The notes beneath the pieces were generated by a model that was given only the letters and a program-made list of their open reading frames with translations, ran no database searches and was not told where the DNA came from. Positions 1 through 8,320 of a DNA stretch of 64,000 bases are shown one piece after another. A program made the position numbers and the translations under genes. Location of the stretch: contig LT700187.1 in assembly GCA_900155415.1 (NCBI GenBank), forward strand, positions 1,054,001-1,118,000, in the 5' to 3' direction. Numbering within the stretch: position 1 is the first letter of the stretch; each line of letters starts with the position of its first letter. Source of the stretch: Christensenella massiliensis (GTDB lineage Bacteria; Bacillota; Clostridia; Christensenellales; Christensenellaceae).

Positions 1-1347
1 TTTCTGCTTATCGTCGGGCTGATAACCTCTATCCTGATGTTTGCGTTCGCGGGGCAGATCGCGGCGCTCCAGCAGCTCCCCGACGCGAAATATTCCCTGA
101 TGGCGCTTGCACCCGCCCTGTTCTTTGTATCGGTCATGTGCGCATACCGCGGTTATTTCCAAGGCCTGCAAAACATGAAGCCCACGGCGCTTTCGCAGAT
201 CGTCGAACAGCTCGTTAAGGTGGGCATGGGCCTTGCGCTCGCCTATTTGCTCCTGAAATGGACGGGCAGACTCGAATTCGGCGCGATGGGCGCGCTGCTC
301 GGCATCACGATTTCCGAGATCACGGCGCTTTTCTATGTCATGGGGGCATTCGGGAAAGAAAAACGCCGCATGACCGCGGGCATGGTCGCGGCCTATAAAG
401 GAAAGCTTTCCTTTGAAGACGCAAAGCCGCTTTTGAAAAAAATACTGGTGATCGCGCTCCCCGTTACAGTGGCGGGGCTCGTCATGCCGATCATCACGTT
501 TGTAGATTCGGTCATCATACCGCGCAGCCTGTTCAACCTCGGTTATGACACGCAGACCGTACGCAGCATGTATGGCGCCCTCACAGGAGGCGTGCTCACG
601 CTCATCAACCTCGCGGCCATCGTTTCGCAGGCGCTGCAGATGAGCGTCGTGCCCGCGATCTCCGAAGCGCTCAAGCTGGGGGACAAGGACCGCGTCCGGG
701 CGAACGTCCTGCACGGGATAAAATTCGCGTTCCTTGAGGGGATACCGGTCACAGCGGCGTTCTTCGTCTTTGCGTATCCGCTGCTGCACTTCCTCTATCC
801 AACGGCGTCGCAGGAAGAGATGGCGCTTTCCACCGGGCTCTTGATGACGATGTGCTCCGTTGCAGTATTCCTCCCGTTTATGCAGACCATGACGGGCATC
901 CTGCAGGGGATCGGCAAGCAGAACCTTCCCCCGATCTCGCTCGCGGTCGGCGCGGGGACCAAGGTCGCGCTCAGCCTGTATCTGATGACGTTCCCGCAGA
1001 TCAATATCTATGGCGCGGTCATCGGTACAGTCGTGTGCTATATCATTGCGGCATGCATGAACTATTACTTTGTACGGAAATATACGGGCGTACGCATGAA
1101 TTTCGGCGAACACCTCCTGAAGCCAATTATTGCAACGGCGGTCATGGCGGCGGCTGCTTATCTGGTCTATAGCCTAATCGCGCCGTATTCCAATACGGTG
1201 GGCGTGATCGCCTGCGTGCTGGTAGGGCTCGTGGTCTATTTCATCATGCTTATCCTTGTAAAAGCGGTCACGGAGCGGGAGATGGAGCAGATACGCGGCG
1301 GAAAGAAGCTTGCCCGGATTTTGAAGCGGATGCATGTCTGGAAATAA
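1..1347 (+). CDS. MurJ/SpoVB-family lipid flippase, 5'-truncated
   Basis: The reading frame is open from base 1 (Phe-Leu-Leu-Ile), so the true start lies upstream. About 448 residues are visible, and full-length family members run about 510-550. The protein is almost entirely hydrophobic, with about 12 membrane segments, conserved Pro/Gly-rich helices and a short basic C-terminus (KRMHVWK). This fits the MVF/MATE-like polysaccharide exporter family (SpoVB, MurJ), which flips lipid-linked cell-wall precursors across the cytoplasmic membrane. MurJ and SpoVB cannot be separated from this fragment. A strong hairpin follows the stop codon. Confidence 0.85.
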   Translation, partial: FLLIVGLITSILMFAFAGQIAALQQLPDAKYSLMALAPALFFVSVMCAYRGYFQGLQNMKPTALSQIVEQLVKVGMGLALAYLLLKWTGRLEFGAMGALLGITISEITALFYVMGAFGKEKRRMTAGMVAAYKGKLSFEDAKPLLKKILVIALPVTVAGLVMPIITFVDSVIIPRSLFNLGYDTQTVRSMYGALTGGVLTLINLAAIVSQALQMSVVPAISEALKLGDKDRVRANVLHGIKFAFLEGIPVTAAFFVFAYPLLHFLYPTASQEEMALSTGLLMTMCSVAVFLPFMQTMTGILQGIGKQNLPPISLAVGAGTKVALSLYLMTFPQINIYGAVIGTVVCYIIAACMNYYFVRKYTGVRMNFGEHLLKPIIATAVMAAAAYLVYSLIAPYSNTVGVIACVLVGLVVYFIMLILVKAVTEREMEQIRGGKKLARILKRMHVWK

Positions 1348-1352
1348 AAAAG

Positions 1353-1382
1353 AAAAAACGGCGTAAGAGCCGTTTTTTTTTT
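1353..1382. terminator. Bidirectional intrinsic terminator
   Basis: A 10-bp stem (AAAAAACGGC / GCCGTTTTTT) with a 6-base loop carries A and T tracts on both sides. It sits between the convergent flippase and ktrA-like genes and should serve both. Confidence 0.85.
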
Positions 1383-1386
1383 GACG

Positions 1387-2043
1387 TTATTTTTCCCCGT
1401 ATTGCTCGAGTCGGCTGATGCTGTCCTCCTCGCCGATCACGACAAGTACATCGTCCTCGGCGATCACGTCGCCGGGCAGCGGGCTGACATTGACGGAATG
1501 GCCGTTTTTGATGGCAATGATGTTCACGCCGTATTTTTTACGGAAATCGAGGTCGACGAGCGTTTTGCCGACCCATGGAGCATGCACCTCTATTTCCGCG
1601 ATGCCGTAATCGTCTGAAAGCTCGATGAAGTCGAGAATGTTGGAGGAGATCAGGTTGTGTGCCACACGGATGCCCATATCGCGCTCCGGGAAGACGACCT
1701 TGTCCACACCCATCTTATAGAGCACCTTTGCGTGTACCTCGCTCTGCGCTTTCACGAGCACGAGATCGATCCCCTGCTCCTTGCAGATGAGCGCCGCCAT
1801 GATGCTCGACTGGATCTCGCCGAGACATACGCACGCCACGTCGAAATTGCGGATGCCGAGGGACCTTAGGGCCTGCTCGTCTGTGGCGTCCGCCTGAACG
1901 GCATGCGTCGCATAGCTGATGGCCTGATCCACCTTTTCCTCATTTGCGTCGATTACCAGAACGTCTGCTCCCTGCTCTGCCAATGTTTTTGCGACACTCG
2001 TACCGAACCGTCCGAGGCCGATCACTACATACTGTTTTTTCAT
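1387..2043 (-). CDS. ktrA: Potassium uptake regulatory subunit (KtrA/TrkA, RCK)
   Basis: A cytoplasmic gating subunit of 218 residues. The N-terminal Rossmann domain (RCK_N, about 1-125) has GLGRFG (G9-x-G11-x-x-G14) and an acidic D32 at the end of strand 2 for nucleotide ribose binding. A C-terminal RCK_C domain (about 135-215) follows. An upstream in-frame ATG exists at 2067, but AGGAG lies the right distance before 2043, which is taken as the start. The gene follows the ktrB-like channel gene after 16 bases, so the two form an operon. Family knowledge: the RCK ring binds ATP/ADP or NAD(H) and opens the KtrB pore. Confidence 0.9.
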   Translation of the reverse strand: MKKQYVVIGLGRFGTSVAKTLAEQGADVLVIDANEEKVDQAISYATHAVQADATDEQALRSLGIRNFDVACVCLGEIQSSIMAALICKEQGIDLVLVKAQSEVHAKVLYKMGVDKVVFPERDMGIRVAHNLISSNILDFIELSDDYGIAEIEVHAPWVGKTLVDLDFRKKYGVNIIAIKNGHSVNVSPLPGDVIAEDDVLVVIGEEDSISRLEQYGEK

Positions 2044-2059
2044 ATCGTTTCTCCTGCTG

Positions 2060-3436
2060 TTATCCAATCATTACCCGGTCCTCGGGATAGCGTATATTGC
2101 TTGTATCTTGCTTACGCATGCGTTTTGCCACCGCTAAAGACATCGTAAACACGCCCACCCTGCCTGCAAACATGGTGAGCATGATAAGGATTTGGCTCAA
2201 AGGGGATAAAGTATAGGTGATGCCGGTGGAAAGCCCTACCGTGCCGAAAGCGGAGACCGTTTCGAACAGCAGGTCGGATGCGGCAATATGATGCTGCTCG
2301 ATGATGCACAGCAGCATGGTGATAAACCCGACGAATACGAAAGCGAGCGTCGCGATGGTAATGGCGCGCATCATCACGTCCTTGTTCATCCGGCGCTCCA
2401 TCACGACGGTGTCCTTTTTACCCGTCACGACGGTCACGACAAAGAAGAGCAGCATGAGGGCGGTCGTCGTCTTGATACCGCCGCCCGTACCGGAGGGGGA
2501 AGCGCCGATAAACATCAGGGCCGTCGTAGCGATCTTGGAAGCCGGCATCAGATCGCCCTGCGGGATAGTCGCATATCCGGCGGTACGCGGCGTAACAGAC
2601 TGGAACATGGCGCCCAGGACCTTATCGCCCACGGAAAGCCCCTCCGCTCCCAGTGTTTTGGGATTGTTCCACTCCGCGACCAGAAAGAAAAGAAAGCCGG
2701 CAACGATCAGAATACCGGAAGTAATCAGTACGATCTTCGTATGCAGCTTCAAATGATATTTGCGGCCCAGAAGCGCTTTGCGGTAGAGCTCCACCACAAC
2801 AAAAAAGCCAAGGCCGCCAACAGTGATAAGAGCCATGACGGTGATCGTCACAAGAGGGTCGTACGCATAGGGAATGAGGCTCGTTCCAAGCCCGAATACG
2901 TCGAATCCGGCGTTGCAGAAAGAGGAGATCGAATGGAACACGCTGTAATAAAGGCCGCGGAGGACGCCGTATTCCGGAACAAAGCGAATAGATAAAAGCA
3001 GGATACCTGCCGCCTCCGCAACGGCGGTCACGATCAAAACATTGCGCGTCATGCGCACCACGCCCTGAAGATTCGTTTCATTCAGCGAATCCTTGATTAC
3101 GATACGGTCCTTGAGCGTAATGCGGCGGCCGATCAGCATATATACCATAGAGGTCGCCGTCATGAAGCCGATACCGCCGAGCTGGATCAGGACAAGCATC
3201 ACGAGCTGGCCGAACAAAGACAGGCTTGCGCCTAATTCCACCACGGAAAGCCCGGTCACGCAGACCGCGGACGTAGAGGAAAACAGCGCGGATAAAAAAC
3301 CGATCGATTCGCCCGTAGCGGAAGCAGCGGGCAGGGTCAGCAGGACCGCGCCGATCAGGATCATTCCGCCGAAGCCAAAAACCAGTATTTCGGCGGGATT
3401 CAAAGCTCGTTTACGTTTCAAGATCCTCAATTGCAA
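2060..3436 (-). CDS. ktrB: Potassium channel subunit (KtrB/TrkH family)
   Basis: A 458-residue integral membrane protein with the four-fold M1-P-M2 repeat of Trk/Ktr/HKT transporters. The four filter regions are visible around CVTGLS, CNAGFD, TPRTAG and TVGLSTG, each keeping the filter Gly. It conducts K+ (or Na+-coupled K+) inward under control of the downstream RCK protein. The start is a TTG at 3436 preceded by AGAGG; the next in-frame starts would cut into the first helix. A promoter-like TATAAT lies about 110 bases upstream. I looked for a c-di-AMP riboswitch in the leader and did not find convincing conserved blocks. Confidence 0.9.
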   Translation of the reverse strand: MQLRILKRKRALNPAEILVFGFGGMILIGAVLLTLPAASATGESIGFLSALFSSTSAVCVTGLSVVELGASLSLFGQLVMLVLIQLGGIGFMTATSMVYMLIGRRITLKDRIVIKDSLNETNLQGVVRMTRNVLIVTAVAEAAGILLLSIRFVPEYGVLRGLYYSVFHSISSFCNAGFDVFGLGTSLIPYAYDPLVTITVMALITVGGLGFFVVVELYRKALLGRKYHLKLHTKIVLITSGILIVAGFLFFLVAEWNNPKTLGAEGLSVGDKVLGAMFQSVTPRTAGYATIPQGDLMPASKIATTALMFIGASPSGTGGGIKTTTALMLLFFVVTVVTGKKDTVVMERRMNKDVMMRAITIATLAFVFVGFITMLLCIIEQHHIAASDLLFETVSAFGTVGLSTGITYTLSPLSQILIMLTMFAGRVGVFTMSLAVAKRMRKQDTSNIRYPEDRVMIG

Positions 3437-3547
3437 ATACCTCTGCGGGCTGCCCGGCGTTTCCGCCGGCCGGATGGCGCGGGCGGGAGAGCAGACTGCC
3501 GCAAAACAAGACCCCGGAAGATCTTATGGAACCAAATTCTCTGTACC

Positions 3548-3575
3548 ATTATACACTCTTTCGCGTAAAAGTACA
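3548..3575 (-). promoter_or_regulatory. Candidate promoter of the ktrB-ktrA operon
   Basis: On the minus strand TATAAT (3548-3553) is preceded, after 16 bases, by a weak -35 TGTACT (3570-3575). This would leave a roughly 105-base leader before ktrB. Confidence 0.45.
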
Positions 3576-3635
3576 TACGATTCCATGCAGGACGTAAAAA
3601 ATTATGAAAAAATTTAGAAAAACCGGAATATTTTT

Positions 3636-3664
3636 TTGTTTTCATGAATATAAGCTTATAGATA
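3636..3664 (+). promoter_or_regulatory. Candidate promoter of the spo0A-like gene
   Basis: TTGTTT, 17 bases, TAGATA. Transcription would begin near 3671, which argues against the ATG at 3681 and for the ATG at 3705 or 3714. Confidence 0.4.
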
Positions 3665-3704
3665 TCAGCCGATAAACGATATGAAACAAGGCGCGGAAAG
3701 GACG

Positions 3705-4475
3705 ATGAAAGAAATGAAGCGGGAGAAGATAGCGATATTACTGATAGATGACGATGCCCGGCAGGCAGAGGAAATGAAGCGGTTCCTTGTCCGGCAGGAG
3801 GAAGTGAGGCGGGTGGACTGCGCCTGCTGTGTGCGGGAAGCGGCGGAATACTGCGCGCTCGAAGCGTATGATATCGCCGTGCTGGACCTTATTATGCCCG
3901 GTGAGGACGGCTTCAGCTTTCTCGAGCATACAGCGGGGCAGAAAGCTCCCGGAAGTATCGTCGTATCTGCGGTCAGCAGTGAAGATGTGATACGGAAAGC
4001 ATTTTCCAAGGGGGCGAAATATTATATGGTAAAGCCCTTTCAAAAAGAGATCCTATATCGCAGGATATGGGATGTTCTGCGCCTGTGCAGCGGGGAAGAA
4101 GCACAGGCGGAGGCGGCCGGCGGGGCGGGTATGGAGCAGCGCATCACAGAATTGTTTTTGCGTATGGGGGTGCCGCCGCACCTGAAAGGCTATCAATATC
4201 TCAAGGAAGCGGTAAAGCTTACGCTGGCAGACCGGATGATCATCTACAGCATCACAAAGGAGCTTTATCCGAAGATCGCTGCGGCGTTCGGCGTTACGAC
4301 AACAAAGGTAGAGCTTGCCATTCGCCACACGGTGGAAGTGATGTATGACAGGGATGGAATGCGCCGCATGAAAGAGGCGTTGGGCCTCCCGGCGGACGCG
4401 CACAGCCAGAAGCCCACCAACGGTGAGCTGATCGCGCTCATAGCGGACTGGATACTCAGCGGAACAAACGAATAA
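3705..4475 (+). CDS. spo0A: Spo0A-family response regulator
   Basis: A DNA-binding response regulator of about 256 residues. The receiver domain (about 1-125) has the acidic triad in LLIDDD, the phospho-acceptor Asp in LDLIMP and the Lys in MVKPF; the switch position is Ser (VVSAVSS). The C-terminal domain is Spo0A-specific: GVPPHLKGYQYLKEAV, then the recognition helix region VELAIRHTVEV, then KPTNGELIALIAD. These match the sporulation master regulator rather than OmpR or NarL types. No spoIVB is adjacent, so this may be the true Spo0A or a paralogue. Starts at 3681 and 3714 are also possible; GGAAAGGA precedes 3705. A cluster of DnaA-box-like repeats begins 46 bases after the stop. Confidence 0.85.
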   Translation: MKEMKREKIAILLIDDDARQAEEMKRFLVRQEEVRRVDCACCVREAAEYCALEAYDIAVLDLIMPGEDGFSFLEHTAGQKAPGSIVVSAVSSEDVIRKAFSKGAKYYMVKPFQKEILYRRIWDVLRLCSGEEAQAEAAGGAGMEQRITELFLRMGVPPHLKGYQYLKEAVKLTLADRMIIYSITKELYPKIAAAFGVTTTKVELAIRHTVEVMYDRDGMRRMKEALGLPADAHSQKPTNGELIALIADWILSGTNE

Positions 4476-4488
4476 TTATGCAGGAATC

Positions 4489-4509
4489 TGTTTCACGGAA
4501 ATGTTTCAC
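4489..4509 (+). repeat. Two direct TGTTTCAC repeats (parS half-site-like)
   Basis: TGTTTCAC occurs at 4489-4496 and 4502-4509. The octamer equals one half of the Bacillota parS palindrome, but the second half is not present in inverted orientation. Function is therefore uncertain; it is noted because it abuts the DnaA-box cluster. Confidence 0.3.
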
Positions 4510-4521
4510 AAAATGTATAAT

Positions 4522-4614
4522 TGTGGATAACGTGGATAAAATTGTGGATAACTTATGCCCAAAAGAGGCTTTTCCGGGCTGATTTGTGGATAGACTCGTG
4601 GATAACGTGGATGA
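4522..4614 (+). promoter_or_regulatory. Cluster of six DnaA-box-like sites
   Basis: Six 9-mers in the same orientation: TGTGGATAA (4522, 4543), TGTGGATAG (4585), CGTGGATAA (4531, 4597) and CGTGGATGA (4606). The first form is the exact complement of the DnaA box TTATCCACA; the others differ by one or two bases. Start-to-start spacing is 9, 12, 42, 12, 9, a mirror-symmetric layout. An A/T-rich stretch (about 4621-4650) follows. This could be a replication origin element or a DnaA-titrating or regulatory cluster. No dnaA or dnaN gene is in the window. Confidence 0.7.
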
Positions 4615-4938
4615 CTGCGTATGAATAATAAAAAAGCTTATGAATAAATTTGCCGTACAGGAACGGGTGTTATCTATGCGAAAGTGGATATTCCATGCAT
4701 ATTTTTCTGATAAATATACGGATCGCCGCCGCTGTGCGCAGAAGCAGAGCAGAACAAAATCATCTGAAAGCCGCGCTTATGCCCGGCTTTCAGACTGTTG
4801 GCAGAATAATACCGCCTGCGGACAAGAGAACCGTATCCACCCGTTTATATGGCAGTTTTACAGCTATGCGGTTCCCGCCGCAGCACGGAAAATCTTCGGA
4901 GGCGCAGCGCTTTTCAACAAGCCCGAACCAGAGACAGC
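4615..4938. other. Intergenic region after the DnaA-box cluster
   Basis: A/T-rich to about 4650, then ordinary composition. The open frames here have no ribosome binding site or recognisable sequence, and no terminator or RNA gene was recognised. A further weak DnaA-like 9-mer (AAGTGGATA) lies near 4682. Confidence 0.4.
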
Positions 4939-5589
4939 TTATTGCAGAAGCTCCCTGAAGCTGCGGATATAATAGTCCGCAGCTTCGGCAAGCCCCTCCT
5001 GCTCTTCAAAAGACCACGGCTCATAGACGCCGCAGGTGAAAAAACCGCCCGCTTTCGCGCCGAGCACACCGGTACGGATATCCTCAAATACCATGCATTC
5101 CGCCGGACTTACGCCGATGCGCTGCGCCGCCAGCAGATAAACATCCGGAAACGCTTTGCTGCGCGGCACCTCGCAGGAGGAGGCGAACGCGTCGAATAAG
5201 CCGTATATGCCGTTATGCTCAAGGACGGGGCGGTATAGGCGGCTGGTAAGCGCGGTCGCTACACCGAGCTTCACGCCCGAATCCTTCAGCTTTCGCAGAT
5301 ATTCGCCCGCACCGTTTTTCAGTGTTACCTTGCCTGCGTAAACGCAGAGCGCCATTTCATCCCATTCGCGGAGCAAGTCCTCCGGCTCGTCGGAAAGGCC
5401 AAGCGTACGGATCGCGTAATCTGCCGCCTCGTCGGAAAACATCGGGGCGATTTTTTCAATATACCCGTCCGGCGCAGTAAGGCCGCGTTTTTTTAAAAAA
5501 TCCCGGTTGACGTCCGACCAGACGTACATCGAATCAAGAAGCGTTCCGTCGAGGTCAAAGACCGCGCCGTTCAATACTGGAAGCTGCAT
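4939..5589 (-). CDS. HAD-superfamily phosphatase, beta-phosphoglucomutase-like
   Basis: A soluble 216-residue HAD hydrolase. Motif I is FDLDGTLLDS (nucleophile D12, acid/base D14), followed by an alpha-helical cap (about 20-85). Motif II Thr lies in VATALTS, motif III Lys in SKAFPD, and motif IV in VFEDIRTG. The cap type and the SKAFPDVYLLAA stretch match the beta-phosphoglucomutase / sugar-phosphatase branch, and the substrate cannot be named. AGGAG precedes the ATG. It lies just after the pckA terminator on the same strand, so it probably has its own or read-through transcription. Confidence 0.85.
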   Translation of the reverse strand: MQLPVLNGAVFDLDGTLLDSMYVWSDVNRDFLKKRGLTAPDGYIEKIAPMFSDEAADYAIRTLGLSDEPEDLLREWDEMALCVYAGKVTLKNGAGEYLRKLKDSGVKLGVATALTSRLYRPVLEHNGIYGLFDAFASSCEVPRSKAFPDVYLLAAQRIGVSPAECMVFEDIRTGVLGAKAGGFFTCGVYEPWSFEEQEGLAEAADYYIRSFRELLQ

Positions 5590-5607
5590 ACTGTTCTCCT
5601 AACGACA

Positions 5608-5641
5608 AAAAATGCAGCGGAAGAAATTCCGCTGCATTTTT
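5608..5641 (-). terminator. Terminator of pckA
   Basis: A perfect 15-bp stem around a GAAA loop, with A/T ends, directly after the pckA stop codon. Confidence 0.9.
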
Positions 5642-5651
5642 ATATGCGTTT

Positions 5652-7238
5652 TCAGCCTCTCGGGCCTGCGTCCACAATGTGCTTGGGCATGTTCGGATAT
5701 TTCTTTGCAAAATTATCGGCGAACATCTTCGCGAGCTTCTTCGCGGATTCATCGTAAGCAGCCTTGTCTTCCCATGTATCGCGCGGATTCATGATCTCGT
5801 CCGGCACATCCGGGCAGCTCTGCGGTACGTCTACGTTGAATACCTCGTCATGCTTGAACTCGGCGTTCTCAAGCGTTCCGTTCAGTGCGGCGGTGATCAT
5901 CGCACGCGTGAATTTCAGCTTCATGCGGCTGCCCACGCCATACGGGCCGCCCGACCAGCCGGTGTTCACAAGGTAAACCTTCGTGTTGTATTTTTCGATC
6001 TTCTCACCCAGCATTTCCGCATAAACGGAGGGGTCCATCGGCATGAACGGCGCACCGAAGCAGGTGGAGAAAGTCGGCTGCGGCTCGGTCACGCCGCGCT
6101 CCGTACCCGCCAGCTTGGACGTGAAGCCGGTTACGAAGTGATACATCGCCGCATTCTCGTCAAGACGGCTGATGGGCGGAAGTACGCCGAATGCATCCGC
6201 CGTCAGGAAGATGATGACCTTCGGAACGTCGCCGACGCCCGGGATCGCCGCATTGGAGATAAAATCGACCGGATAGCCCACGCGGGTGTTTTCCGTGAGG
6301 CTGCCGTCATTGAAGTCGGGCGTGCGCGTTTCAGGGTCGAGGACCACGTTTTCCATCAGCGCGCCAAAACGGATCGCGCCGTAGATTTCCGGCTCGCCCT
6401 CCGGATCGAGATTGATGGTTTTTGCATAACAGCCGCCCTCAAAGTTGAAGATGCCGTGTTCGGACCAGCCGTGCTCGTCGTCGCCGATGAGCTTGCGGTT
6501 CGGGTCAGCGGAAAGCGTCGTTTTGCCCGTTCCGGACAGGCCGAAGAATACCGCCGTGTCGCCCGTTTCAGGATCCATGTTTGCCGAGCAGTGCATAGGC
6601 AGAACATCCTCTTTCGGCATCAGGTAGTTCATGACGGAGAATACGCTCTTTTTGATTTCGCCCGCATACTGGGAGCCTGCGATCACAACGAGCTTCGCTT
6701 CATAGTCTATCATGATGGCGGCCTCGCTGTTCACGCCGTCCTCCTCCGGAATGCATTTAAAGCCCGGAGCGGCGATGATCGTGAAATCCGCCTCGCCGTA
6801 GGAAGCGAGCTGCTCCGCTGTCGGACGAATGAGGAGCTGGTGAATGAACAGGTTTTCGCTTGCCAGCTCGTTCACAATACGGAATTTTTTCGTGCAGGCC
6901 GGGTCTGCGCCTGCGAATCCGTCAAAAATAAAAATTTCGCGGTTCTGCAGGTAAGCGGCCATTTTGTTTTTGATCGCGTTGAACTTTTCGCGGCTGATCG
7001 GCACGTTCACGCTGCCCCATGCGATCTCGTCATGCACGCCGGGCGTGTCGACGACAAATTTATCCTTAGGGGAACGCCCCGTATATTTACCGGTCGTGAC
7101 GGTAAGAGCGCCCTTATCGCTCAAAACGCCTTCGCCCCTTCTCAGCGCGGCTTCCACAAGCGCGGCGGGGGACAGGTTGCGGTAAACTGCCGTGGGATTC
7201 AGGATCCCCAATTTTTCCAAACCGTAAGTCTCCATCAT
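5652..7238 (-). CDS. pckA: Phosphoenolpyruvate carboxykinase (ATP)
   Basis: A 528-residue enzyme interconverting oxaloacetate + ATP and PEP + CO2 + ADP (EC 4.1.1.49), linking gluconeogenesis and anaerobic anaplerosis. Diagnostic blocks are visible: TGKYTGRSPKDKF near the N-terminus, the P-loop GLSGTGKTTLSADPNR (about residue 235), the metal-binding GDDEHGW shortly after, and the R-rich ENTRVGYPVDFI substrate region. Length is normal for the ATP type. Two tandem ATGs (7238 and 7235) follow AGGAGG; the second has better spacing. A strong hairpin ends the gene. Confidence 0.97.
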   Translation of the reverse strand: MMETYGLEKLGILNPTAVYRNLSPAALVEAALRRGEGVLSDKGALTVTTGKYTGRSPKDKFVVDTPGVHDEIAWGSVNVPISREKFNAIKNKMAAYLQNREIFIFDGFAGADPACTKKFRIVNELASENLFIHQLLIRPTAEQLASYGEADFTIIAAPGFKCIPEEDGVNSEAAIMIDYEAKLVVIAGSQYAGEIKKSVFSVMNYLMPKEDVLPMHCSANMDPETGDTAVFFGLSGTGKTTLSADPNRKLIGDDEHGWSEHGIFNFEGGCYAKTINLDPEGEPEIYGAIRFGALMENVVLDPETRTPDFNDGSLTENTRVGYPVDFISNAAIPGVGDVPKVIIFLTADAFGVLPPISRLDENAAMYHFVTGFTSKLAGTERGVTEPQPTFSTCFGAPFMPMDPSVYAEMLGEKIEKYNTKVYLVNTGWSGGPYGVGSRMKLKFTRAMITAALNGTLENAEFKHDEVFNVDVPQSCPDVPDEIMNPRDTWEDKAAYDESAKKLAKMFADNFAKKYPNMPKHIVDAGPRG

Positions 7239-7390
7239 ATACCTCCTAAAATGTTTTTATAATAATATTTTGATAGCATGCTCACTCCATCAGAGATGGA
7301 AAAGGATACAATTTGAACGTACCCCATATTTTAAATATTCTACATATACCCCTCTATTCCTGCCTGAAATCAAAAAAATTGTGAAAAAAT

Positions 7391-8230
7391 TTACAAATTT
7401 TGAAAAATGGATTTTGCGATATCGCAGAATTGTGCAGGAGAAAGCTCCTGTGCCCGTGCATTCGGGTCTATTTTGCAGGATTCCAAAATGGATTTTGCGC
7501 GACCCTTTGCGAGCGGCTTCAAATTGTTGAAAATGGTCTTGCGGCGCATGGAAAACGCCGCGCGGACGACTGCCGTATAGTCTTCCCGCGGTACGCCGCT
7601 TATGGGATGAAGCTCCATGCGGATGATGGCTGAGTCTACGTCGGGCGCGGGATAAAAGCAATTGCGGGATACGGTAAACAGCGTCTCCGGCTTTCCGAAA
7701 TACAGGCAGGACGCAGTGAGCGCGCCGTAATCCGTATCGCCCGGCCGTGCGGACAGGCGCTGCGCGACCTCTTTTTGTACCATTGCAGTGATGGAGCGGA
7801 CAGGCGCACCGCTTTCCAAGATGTGAAGCAATATTTTGCTCGTGATATAGTAGGGCAGGTTCCCGCAGACATGAAAGGGCGCGCCGCCGAATTGCGCGCC
7901 GCACAGGGCTTTCAGGTCGAATTTGAGGATATCCCCTTCGAGCACGGTAACATTGGAAAGCCCATGAAGCGTCCTTTCGTGCAGGGCAAGAAGCCCCCGG
8001 TCGATCTCTATGGAGACGACCTTTTTCGCCCGCGCGCAAAGAGCGCGCGTGAGCGCGCCGAGCCCCGTGCCGATCTCGAGGACGAAATCCTGCGGAAAAA
8101 GCGTCGCGCCGTCCGCGATCTTTTGCACGACGTTTTCGTCGCACAGGAAATTCTGGCCGAATTTTTTCAGCGGGGAAAGCCCGCTCTCCGCGAGCAGGCA
8201 TGTGATCTCACGCGGGGATGTTATGTTCAT
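7391..8230 (-). CDS. rsmA: 16S rRNA (adenine1518/1519-N6)-dimethyltransferase
   Basis: A 279-residue SAM-dependent methyltransferase (KsgA/RsmA) that dimethylates two adenines in helix 45 of 16S rRNA during small-subunit assembly. FGQNFL (24-29), the SAM site LEIGTGLG (51-58) and the catalytic NLPYY (124-128) are all intact. A C-terminal helical domain with MRRKTIFNNLK follows. GAGGAGG precedes the ATG. As in Bacillus, it is beside a G5/3D protein gene, here upstream on the same strand but separated by a terminator. Confidence 0.96.
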   Translation of the reverse strand: MNITSPREITCLLAESGLSPLKKFGQNFLCDENVVQKIADGATLFPQDFVLEIGTGLGALTRALCARAKKVVSIEIDRGLLALHERTLHGLSNVTVLEGDILKFDLKALCGAQFGGAPFHVCGNLPYYITSKILLHILESGAPVRSITAMVQKEVAQRLSARPGDTDYGALTASCLYFGKPETLFTVSRNCFYPAPDVDSAIIRMELHPISGVPREDYTAVVRAAFSMRRKTIFNNLKPLAKGRAKSILESCKIDPNARAQELSPAQFCDIAKSIFQNL

Positions 8231-8282
8231 AGAACCTCCTCATTGCAGGCGGCGGAAATGCTCCGCCTCCGGTCAGAGTCAT

Positions 8283-8309
8283 AAAAAACGGCGGGCAATC
8301 TGCCCGCCG
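8283..8309 (-). terminator. Terminator of the G5/3D protein gene
   Basis: A 9-bp GC-rich stem (CGGCGGGCA / TGCCCGCCG) followed by six T on the minus strand, lying between this gene and rsmA. Confidence 0.85.
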
Positions 8310-8320
8310 CCCGGTATTTT

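Noticed and set aside
3437-3547. Possible c-di-AMP (ydaO) riboswitch before ktrB
   Set aside because: The leader is GC-rich with some pairing, but the conserved riboswitch blocks could not be found.
4650-4958. 102-codon open frame after the DnaA-box cluster
   Set aside because: No ribosome site, no domain, and it overlaps the end of the HAD gene on the other strand.
5679-7262. 527-codon open frame on the plus strand opposite pckA
   Set aside because: Shadow of a GC-rich gene: no ribosome site, Arg/His/Val-rich composition, and pckA on the other strand is certain.
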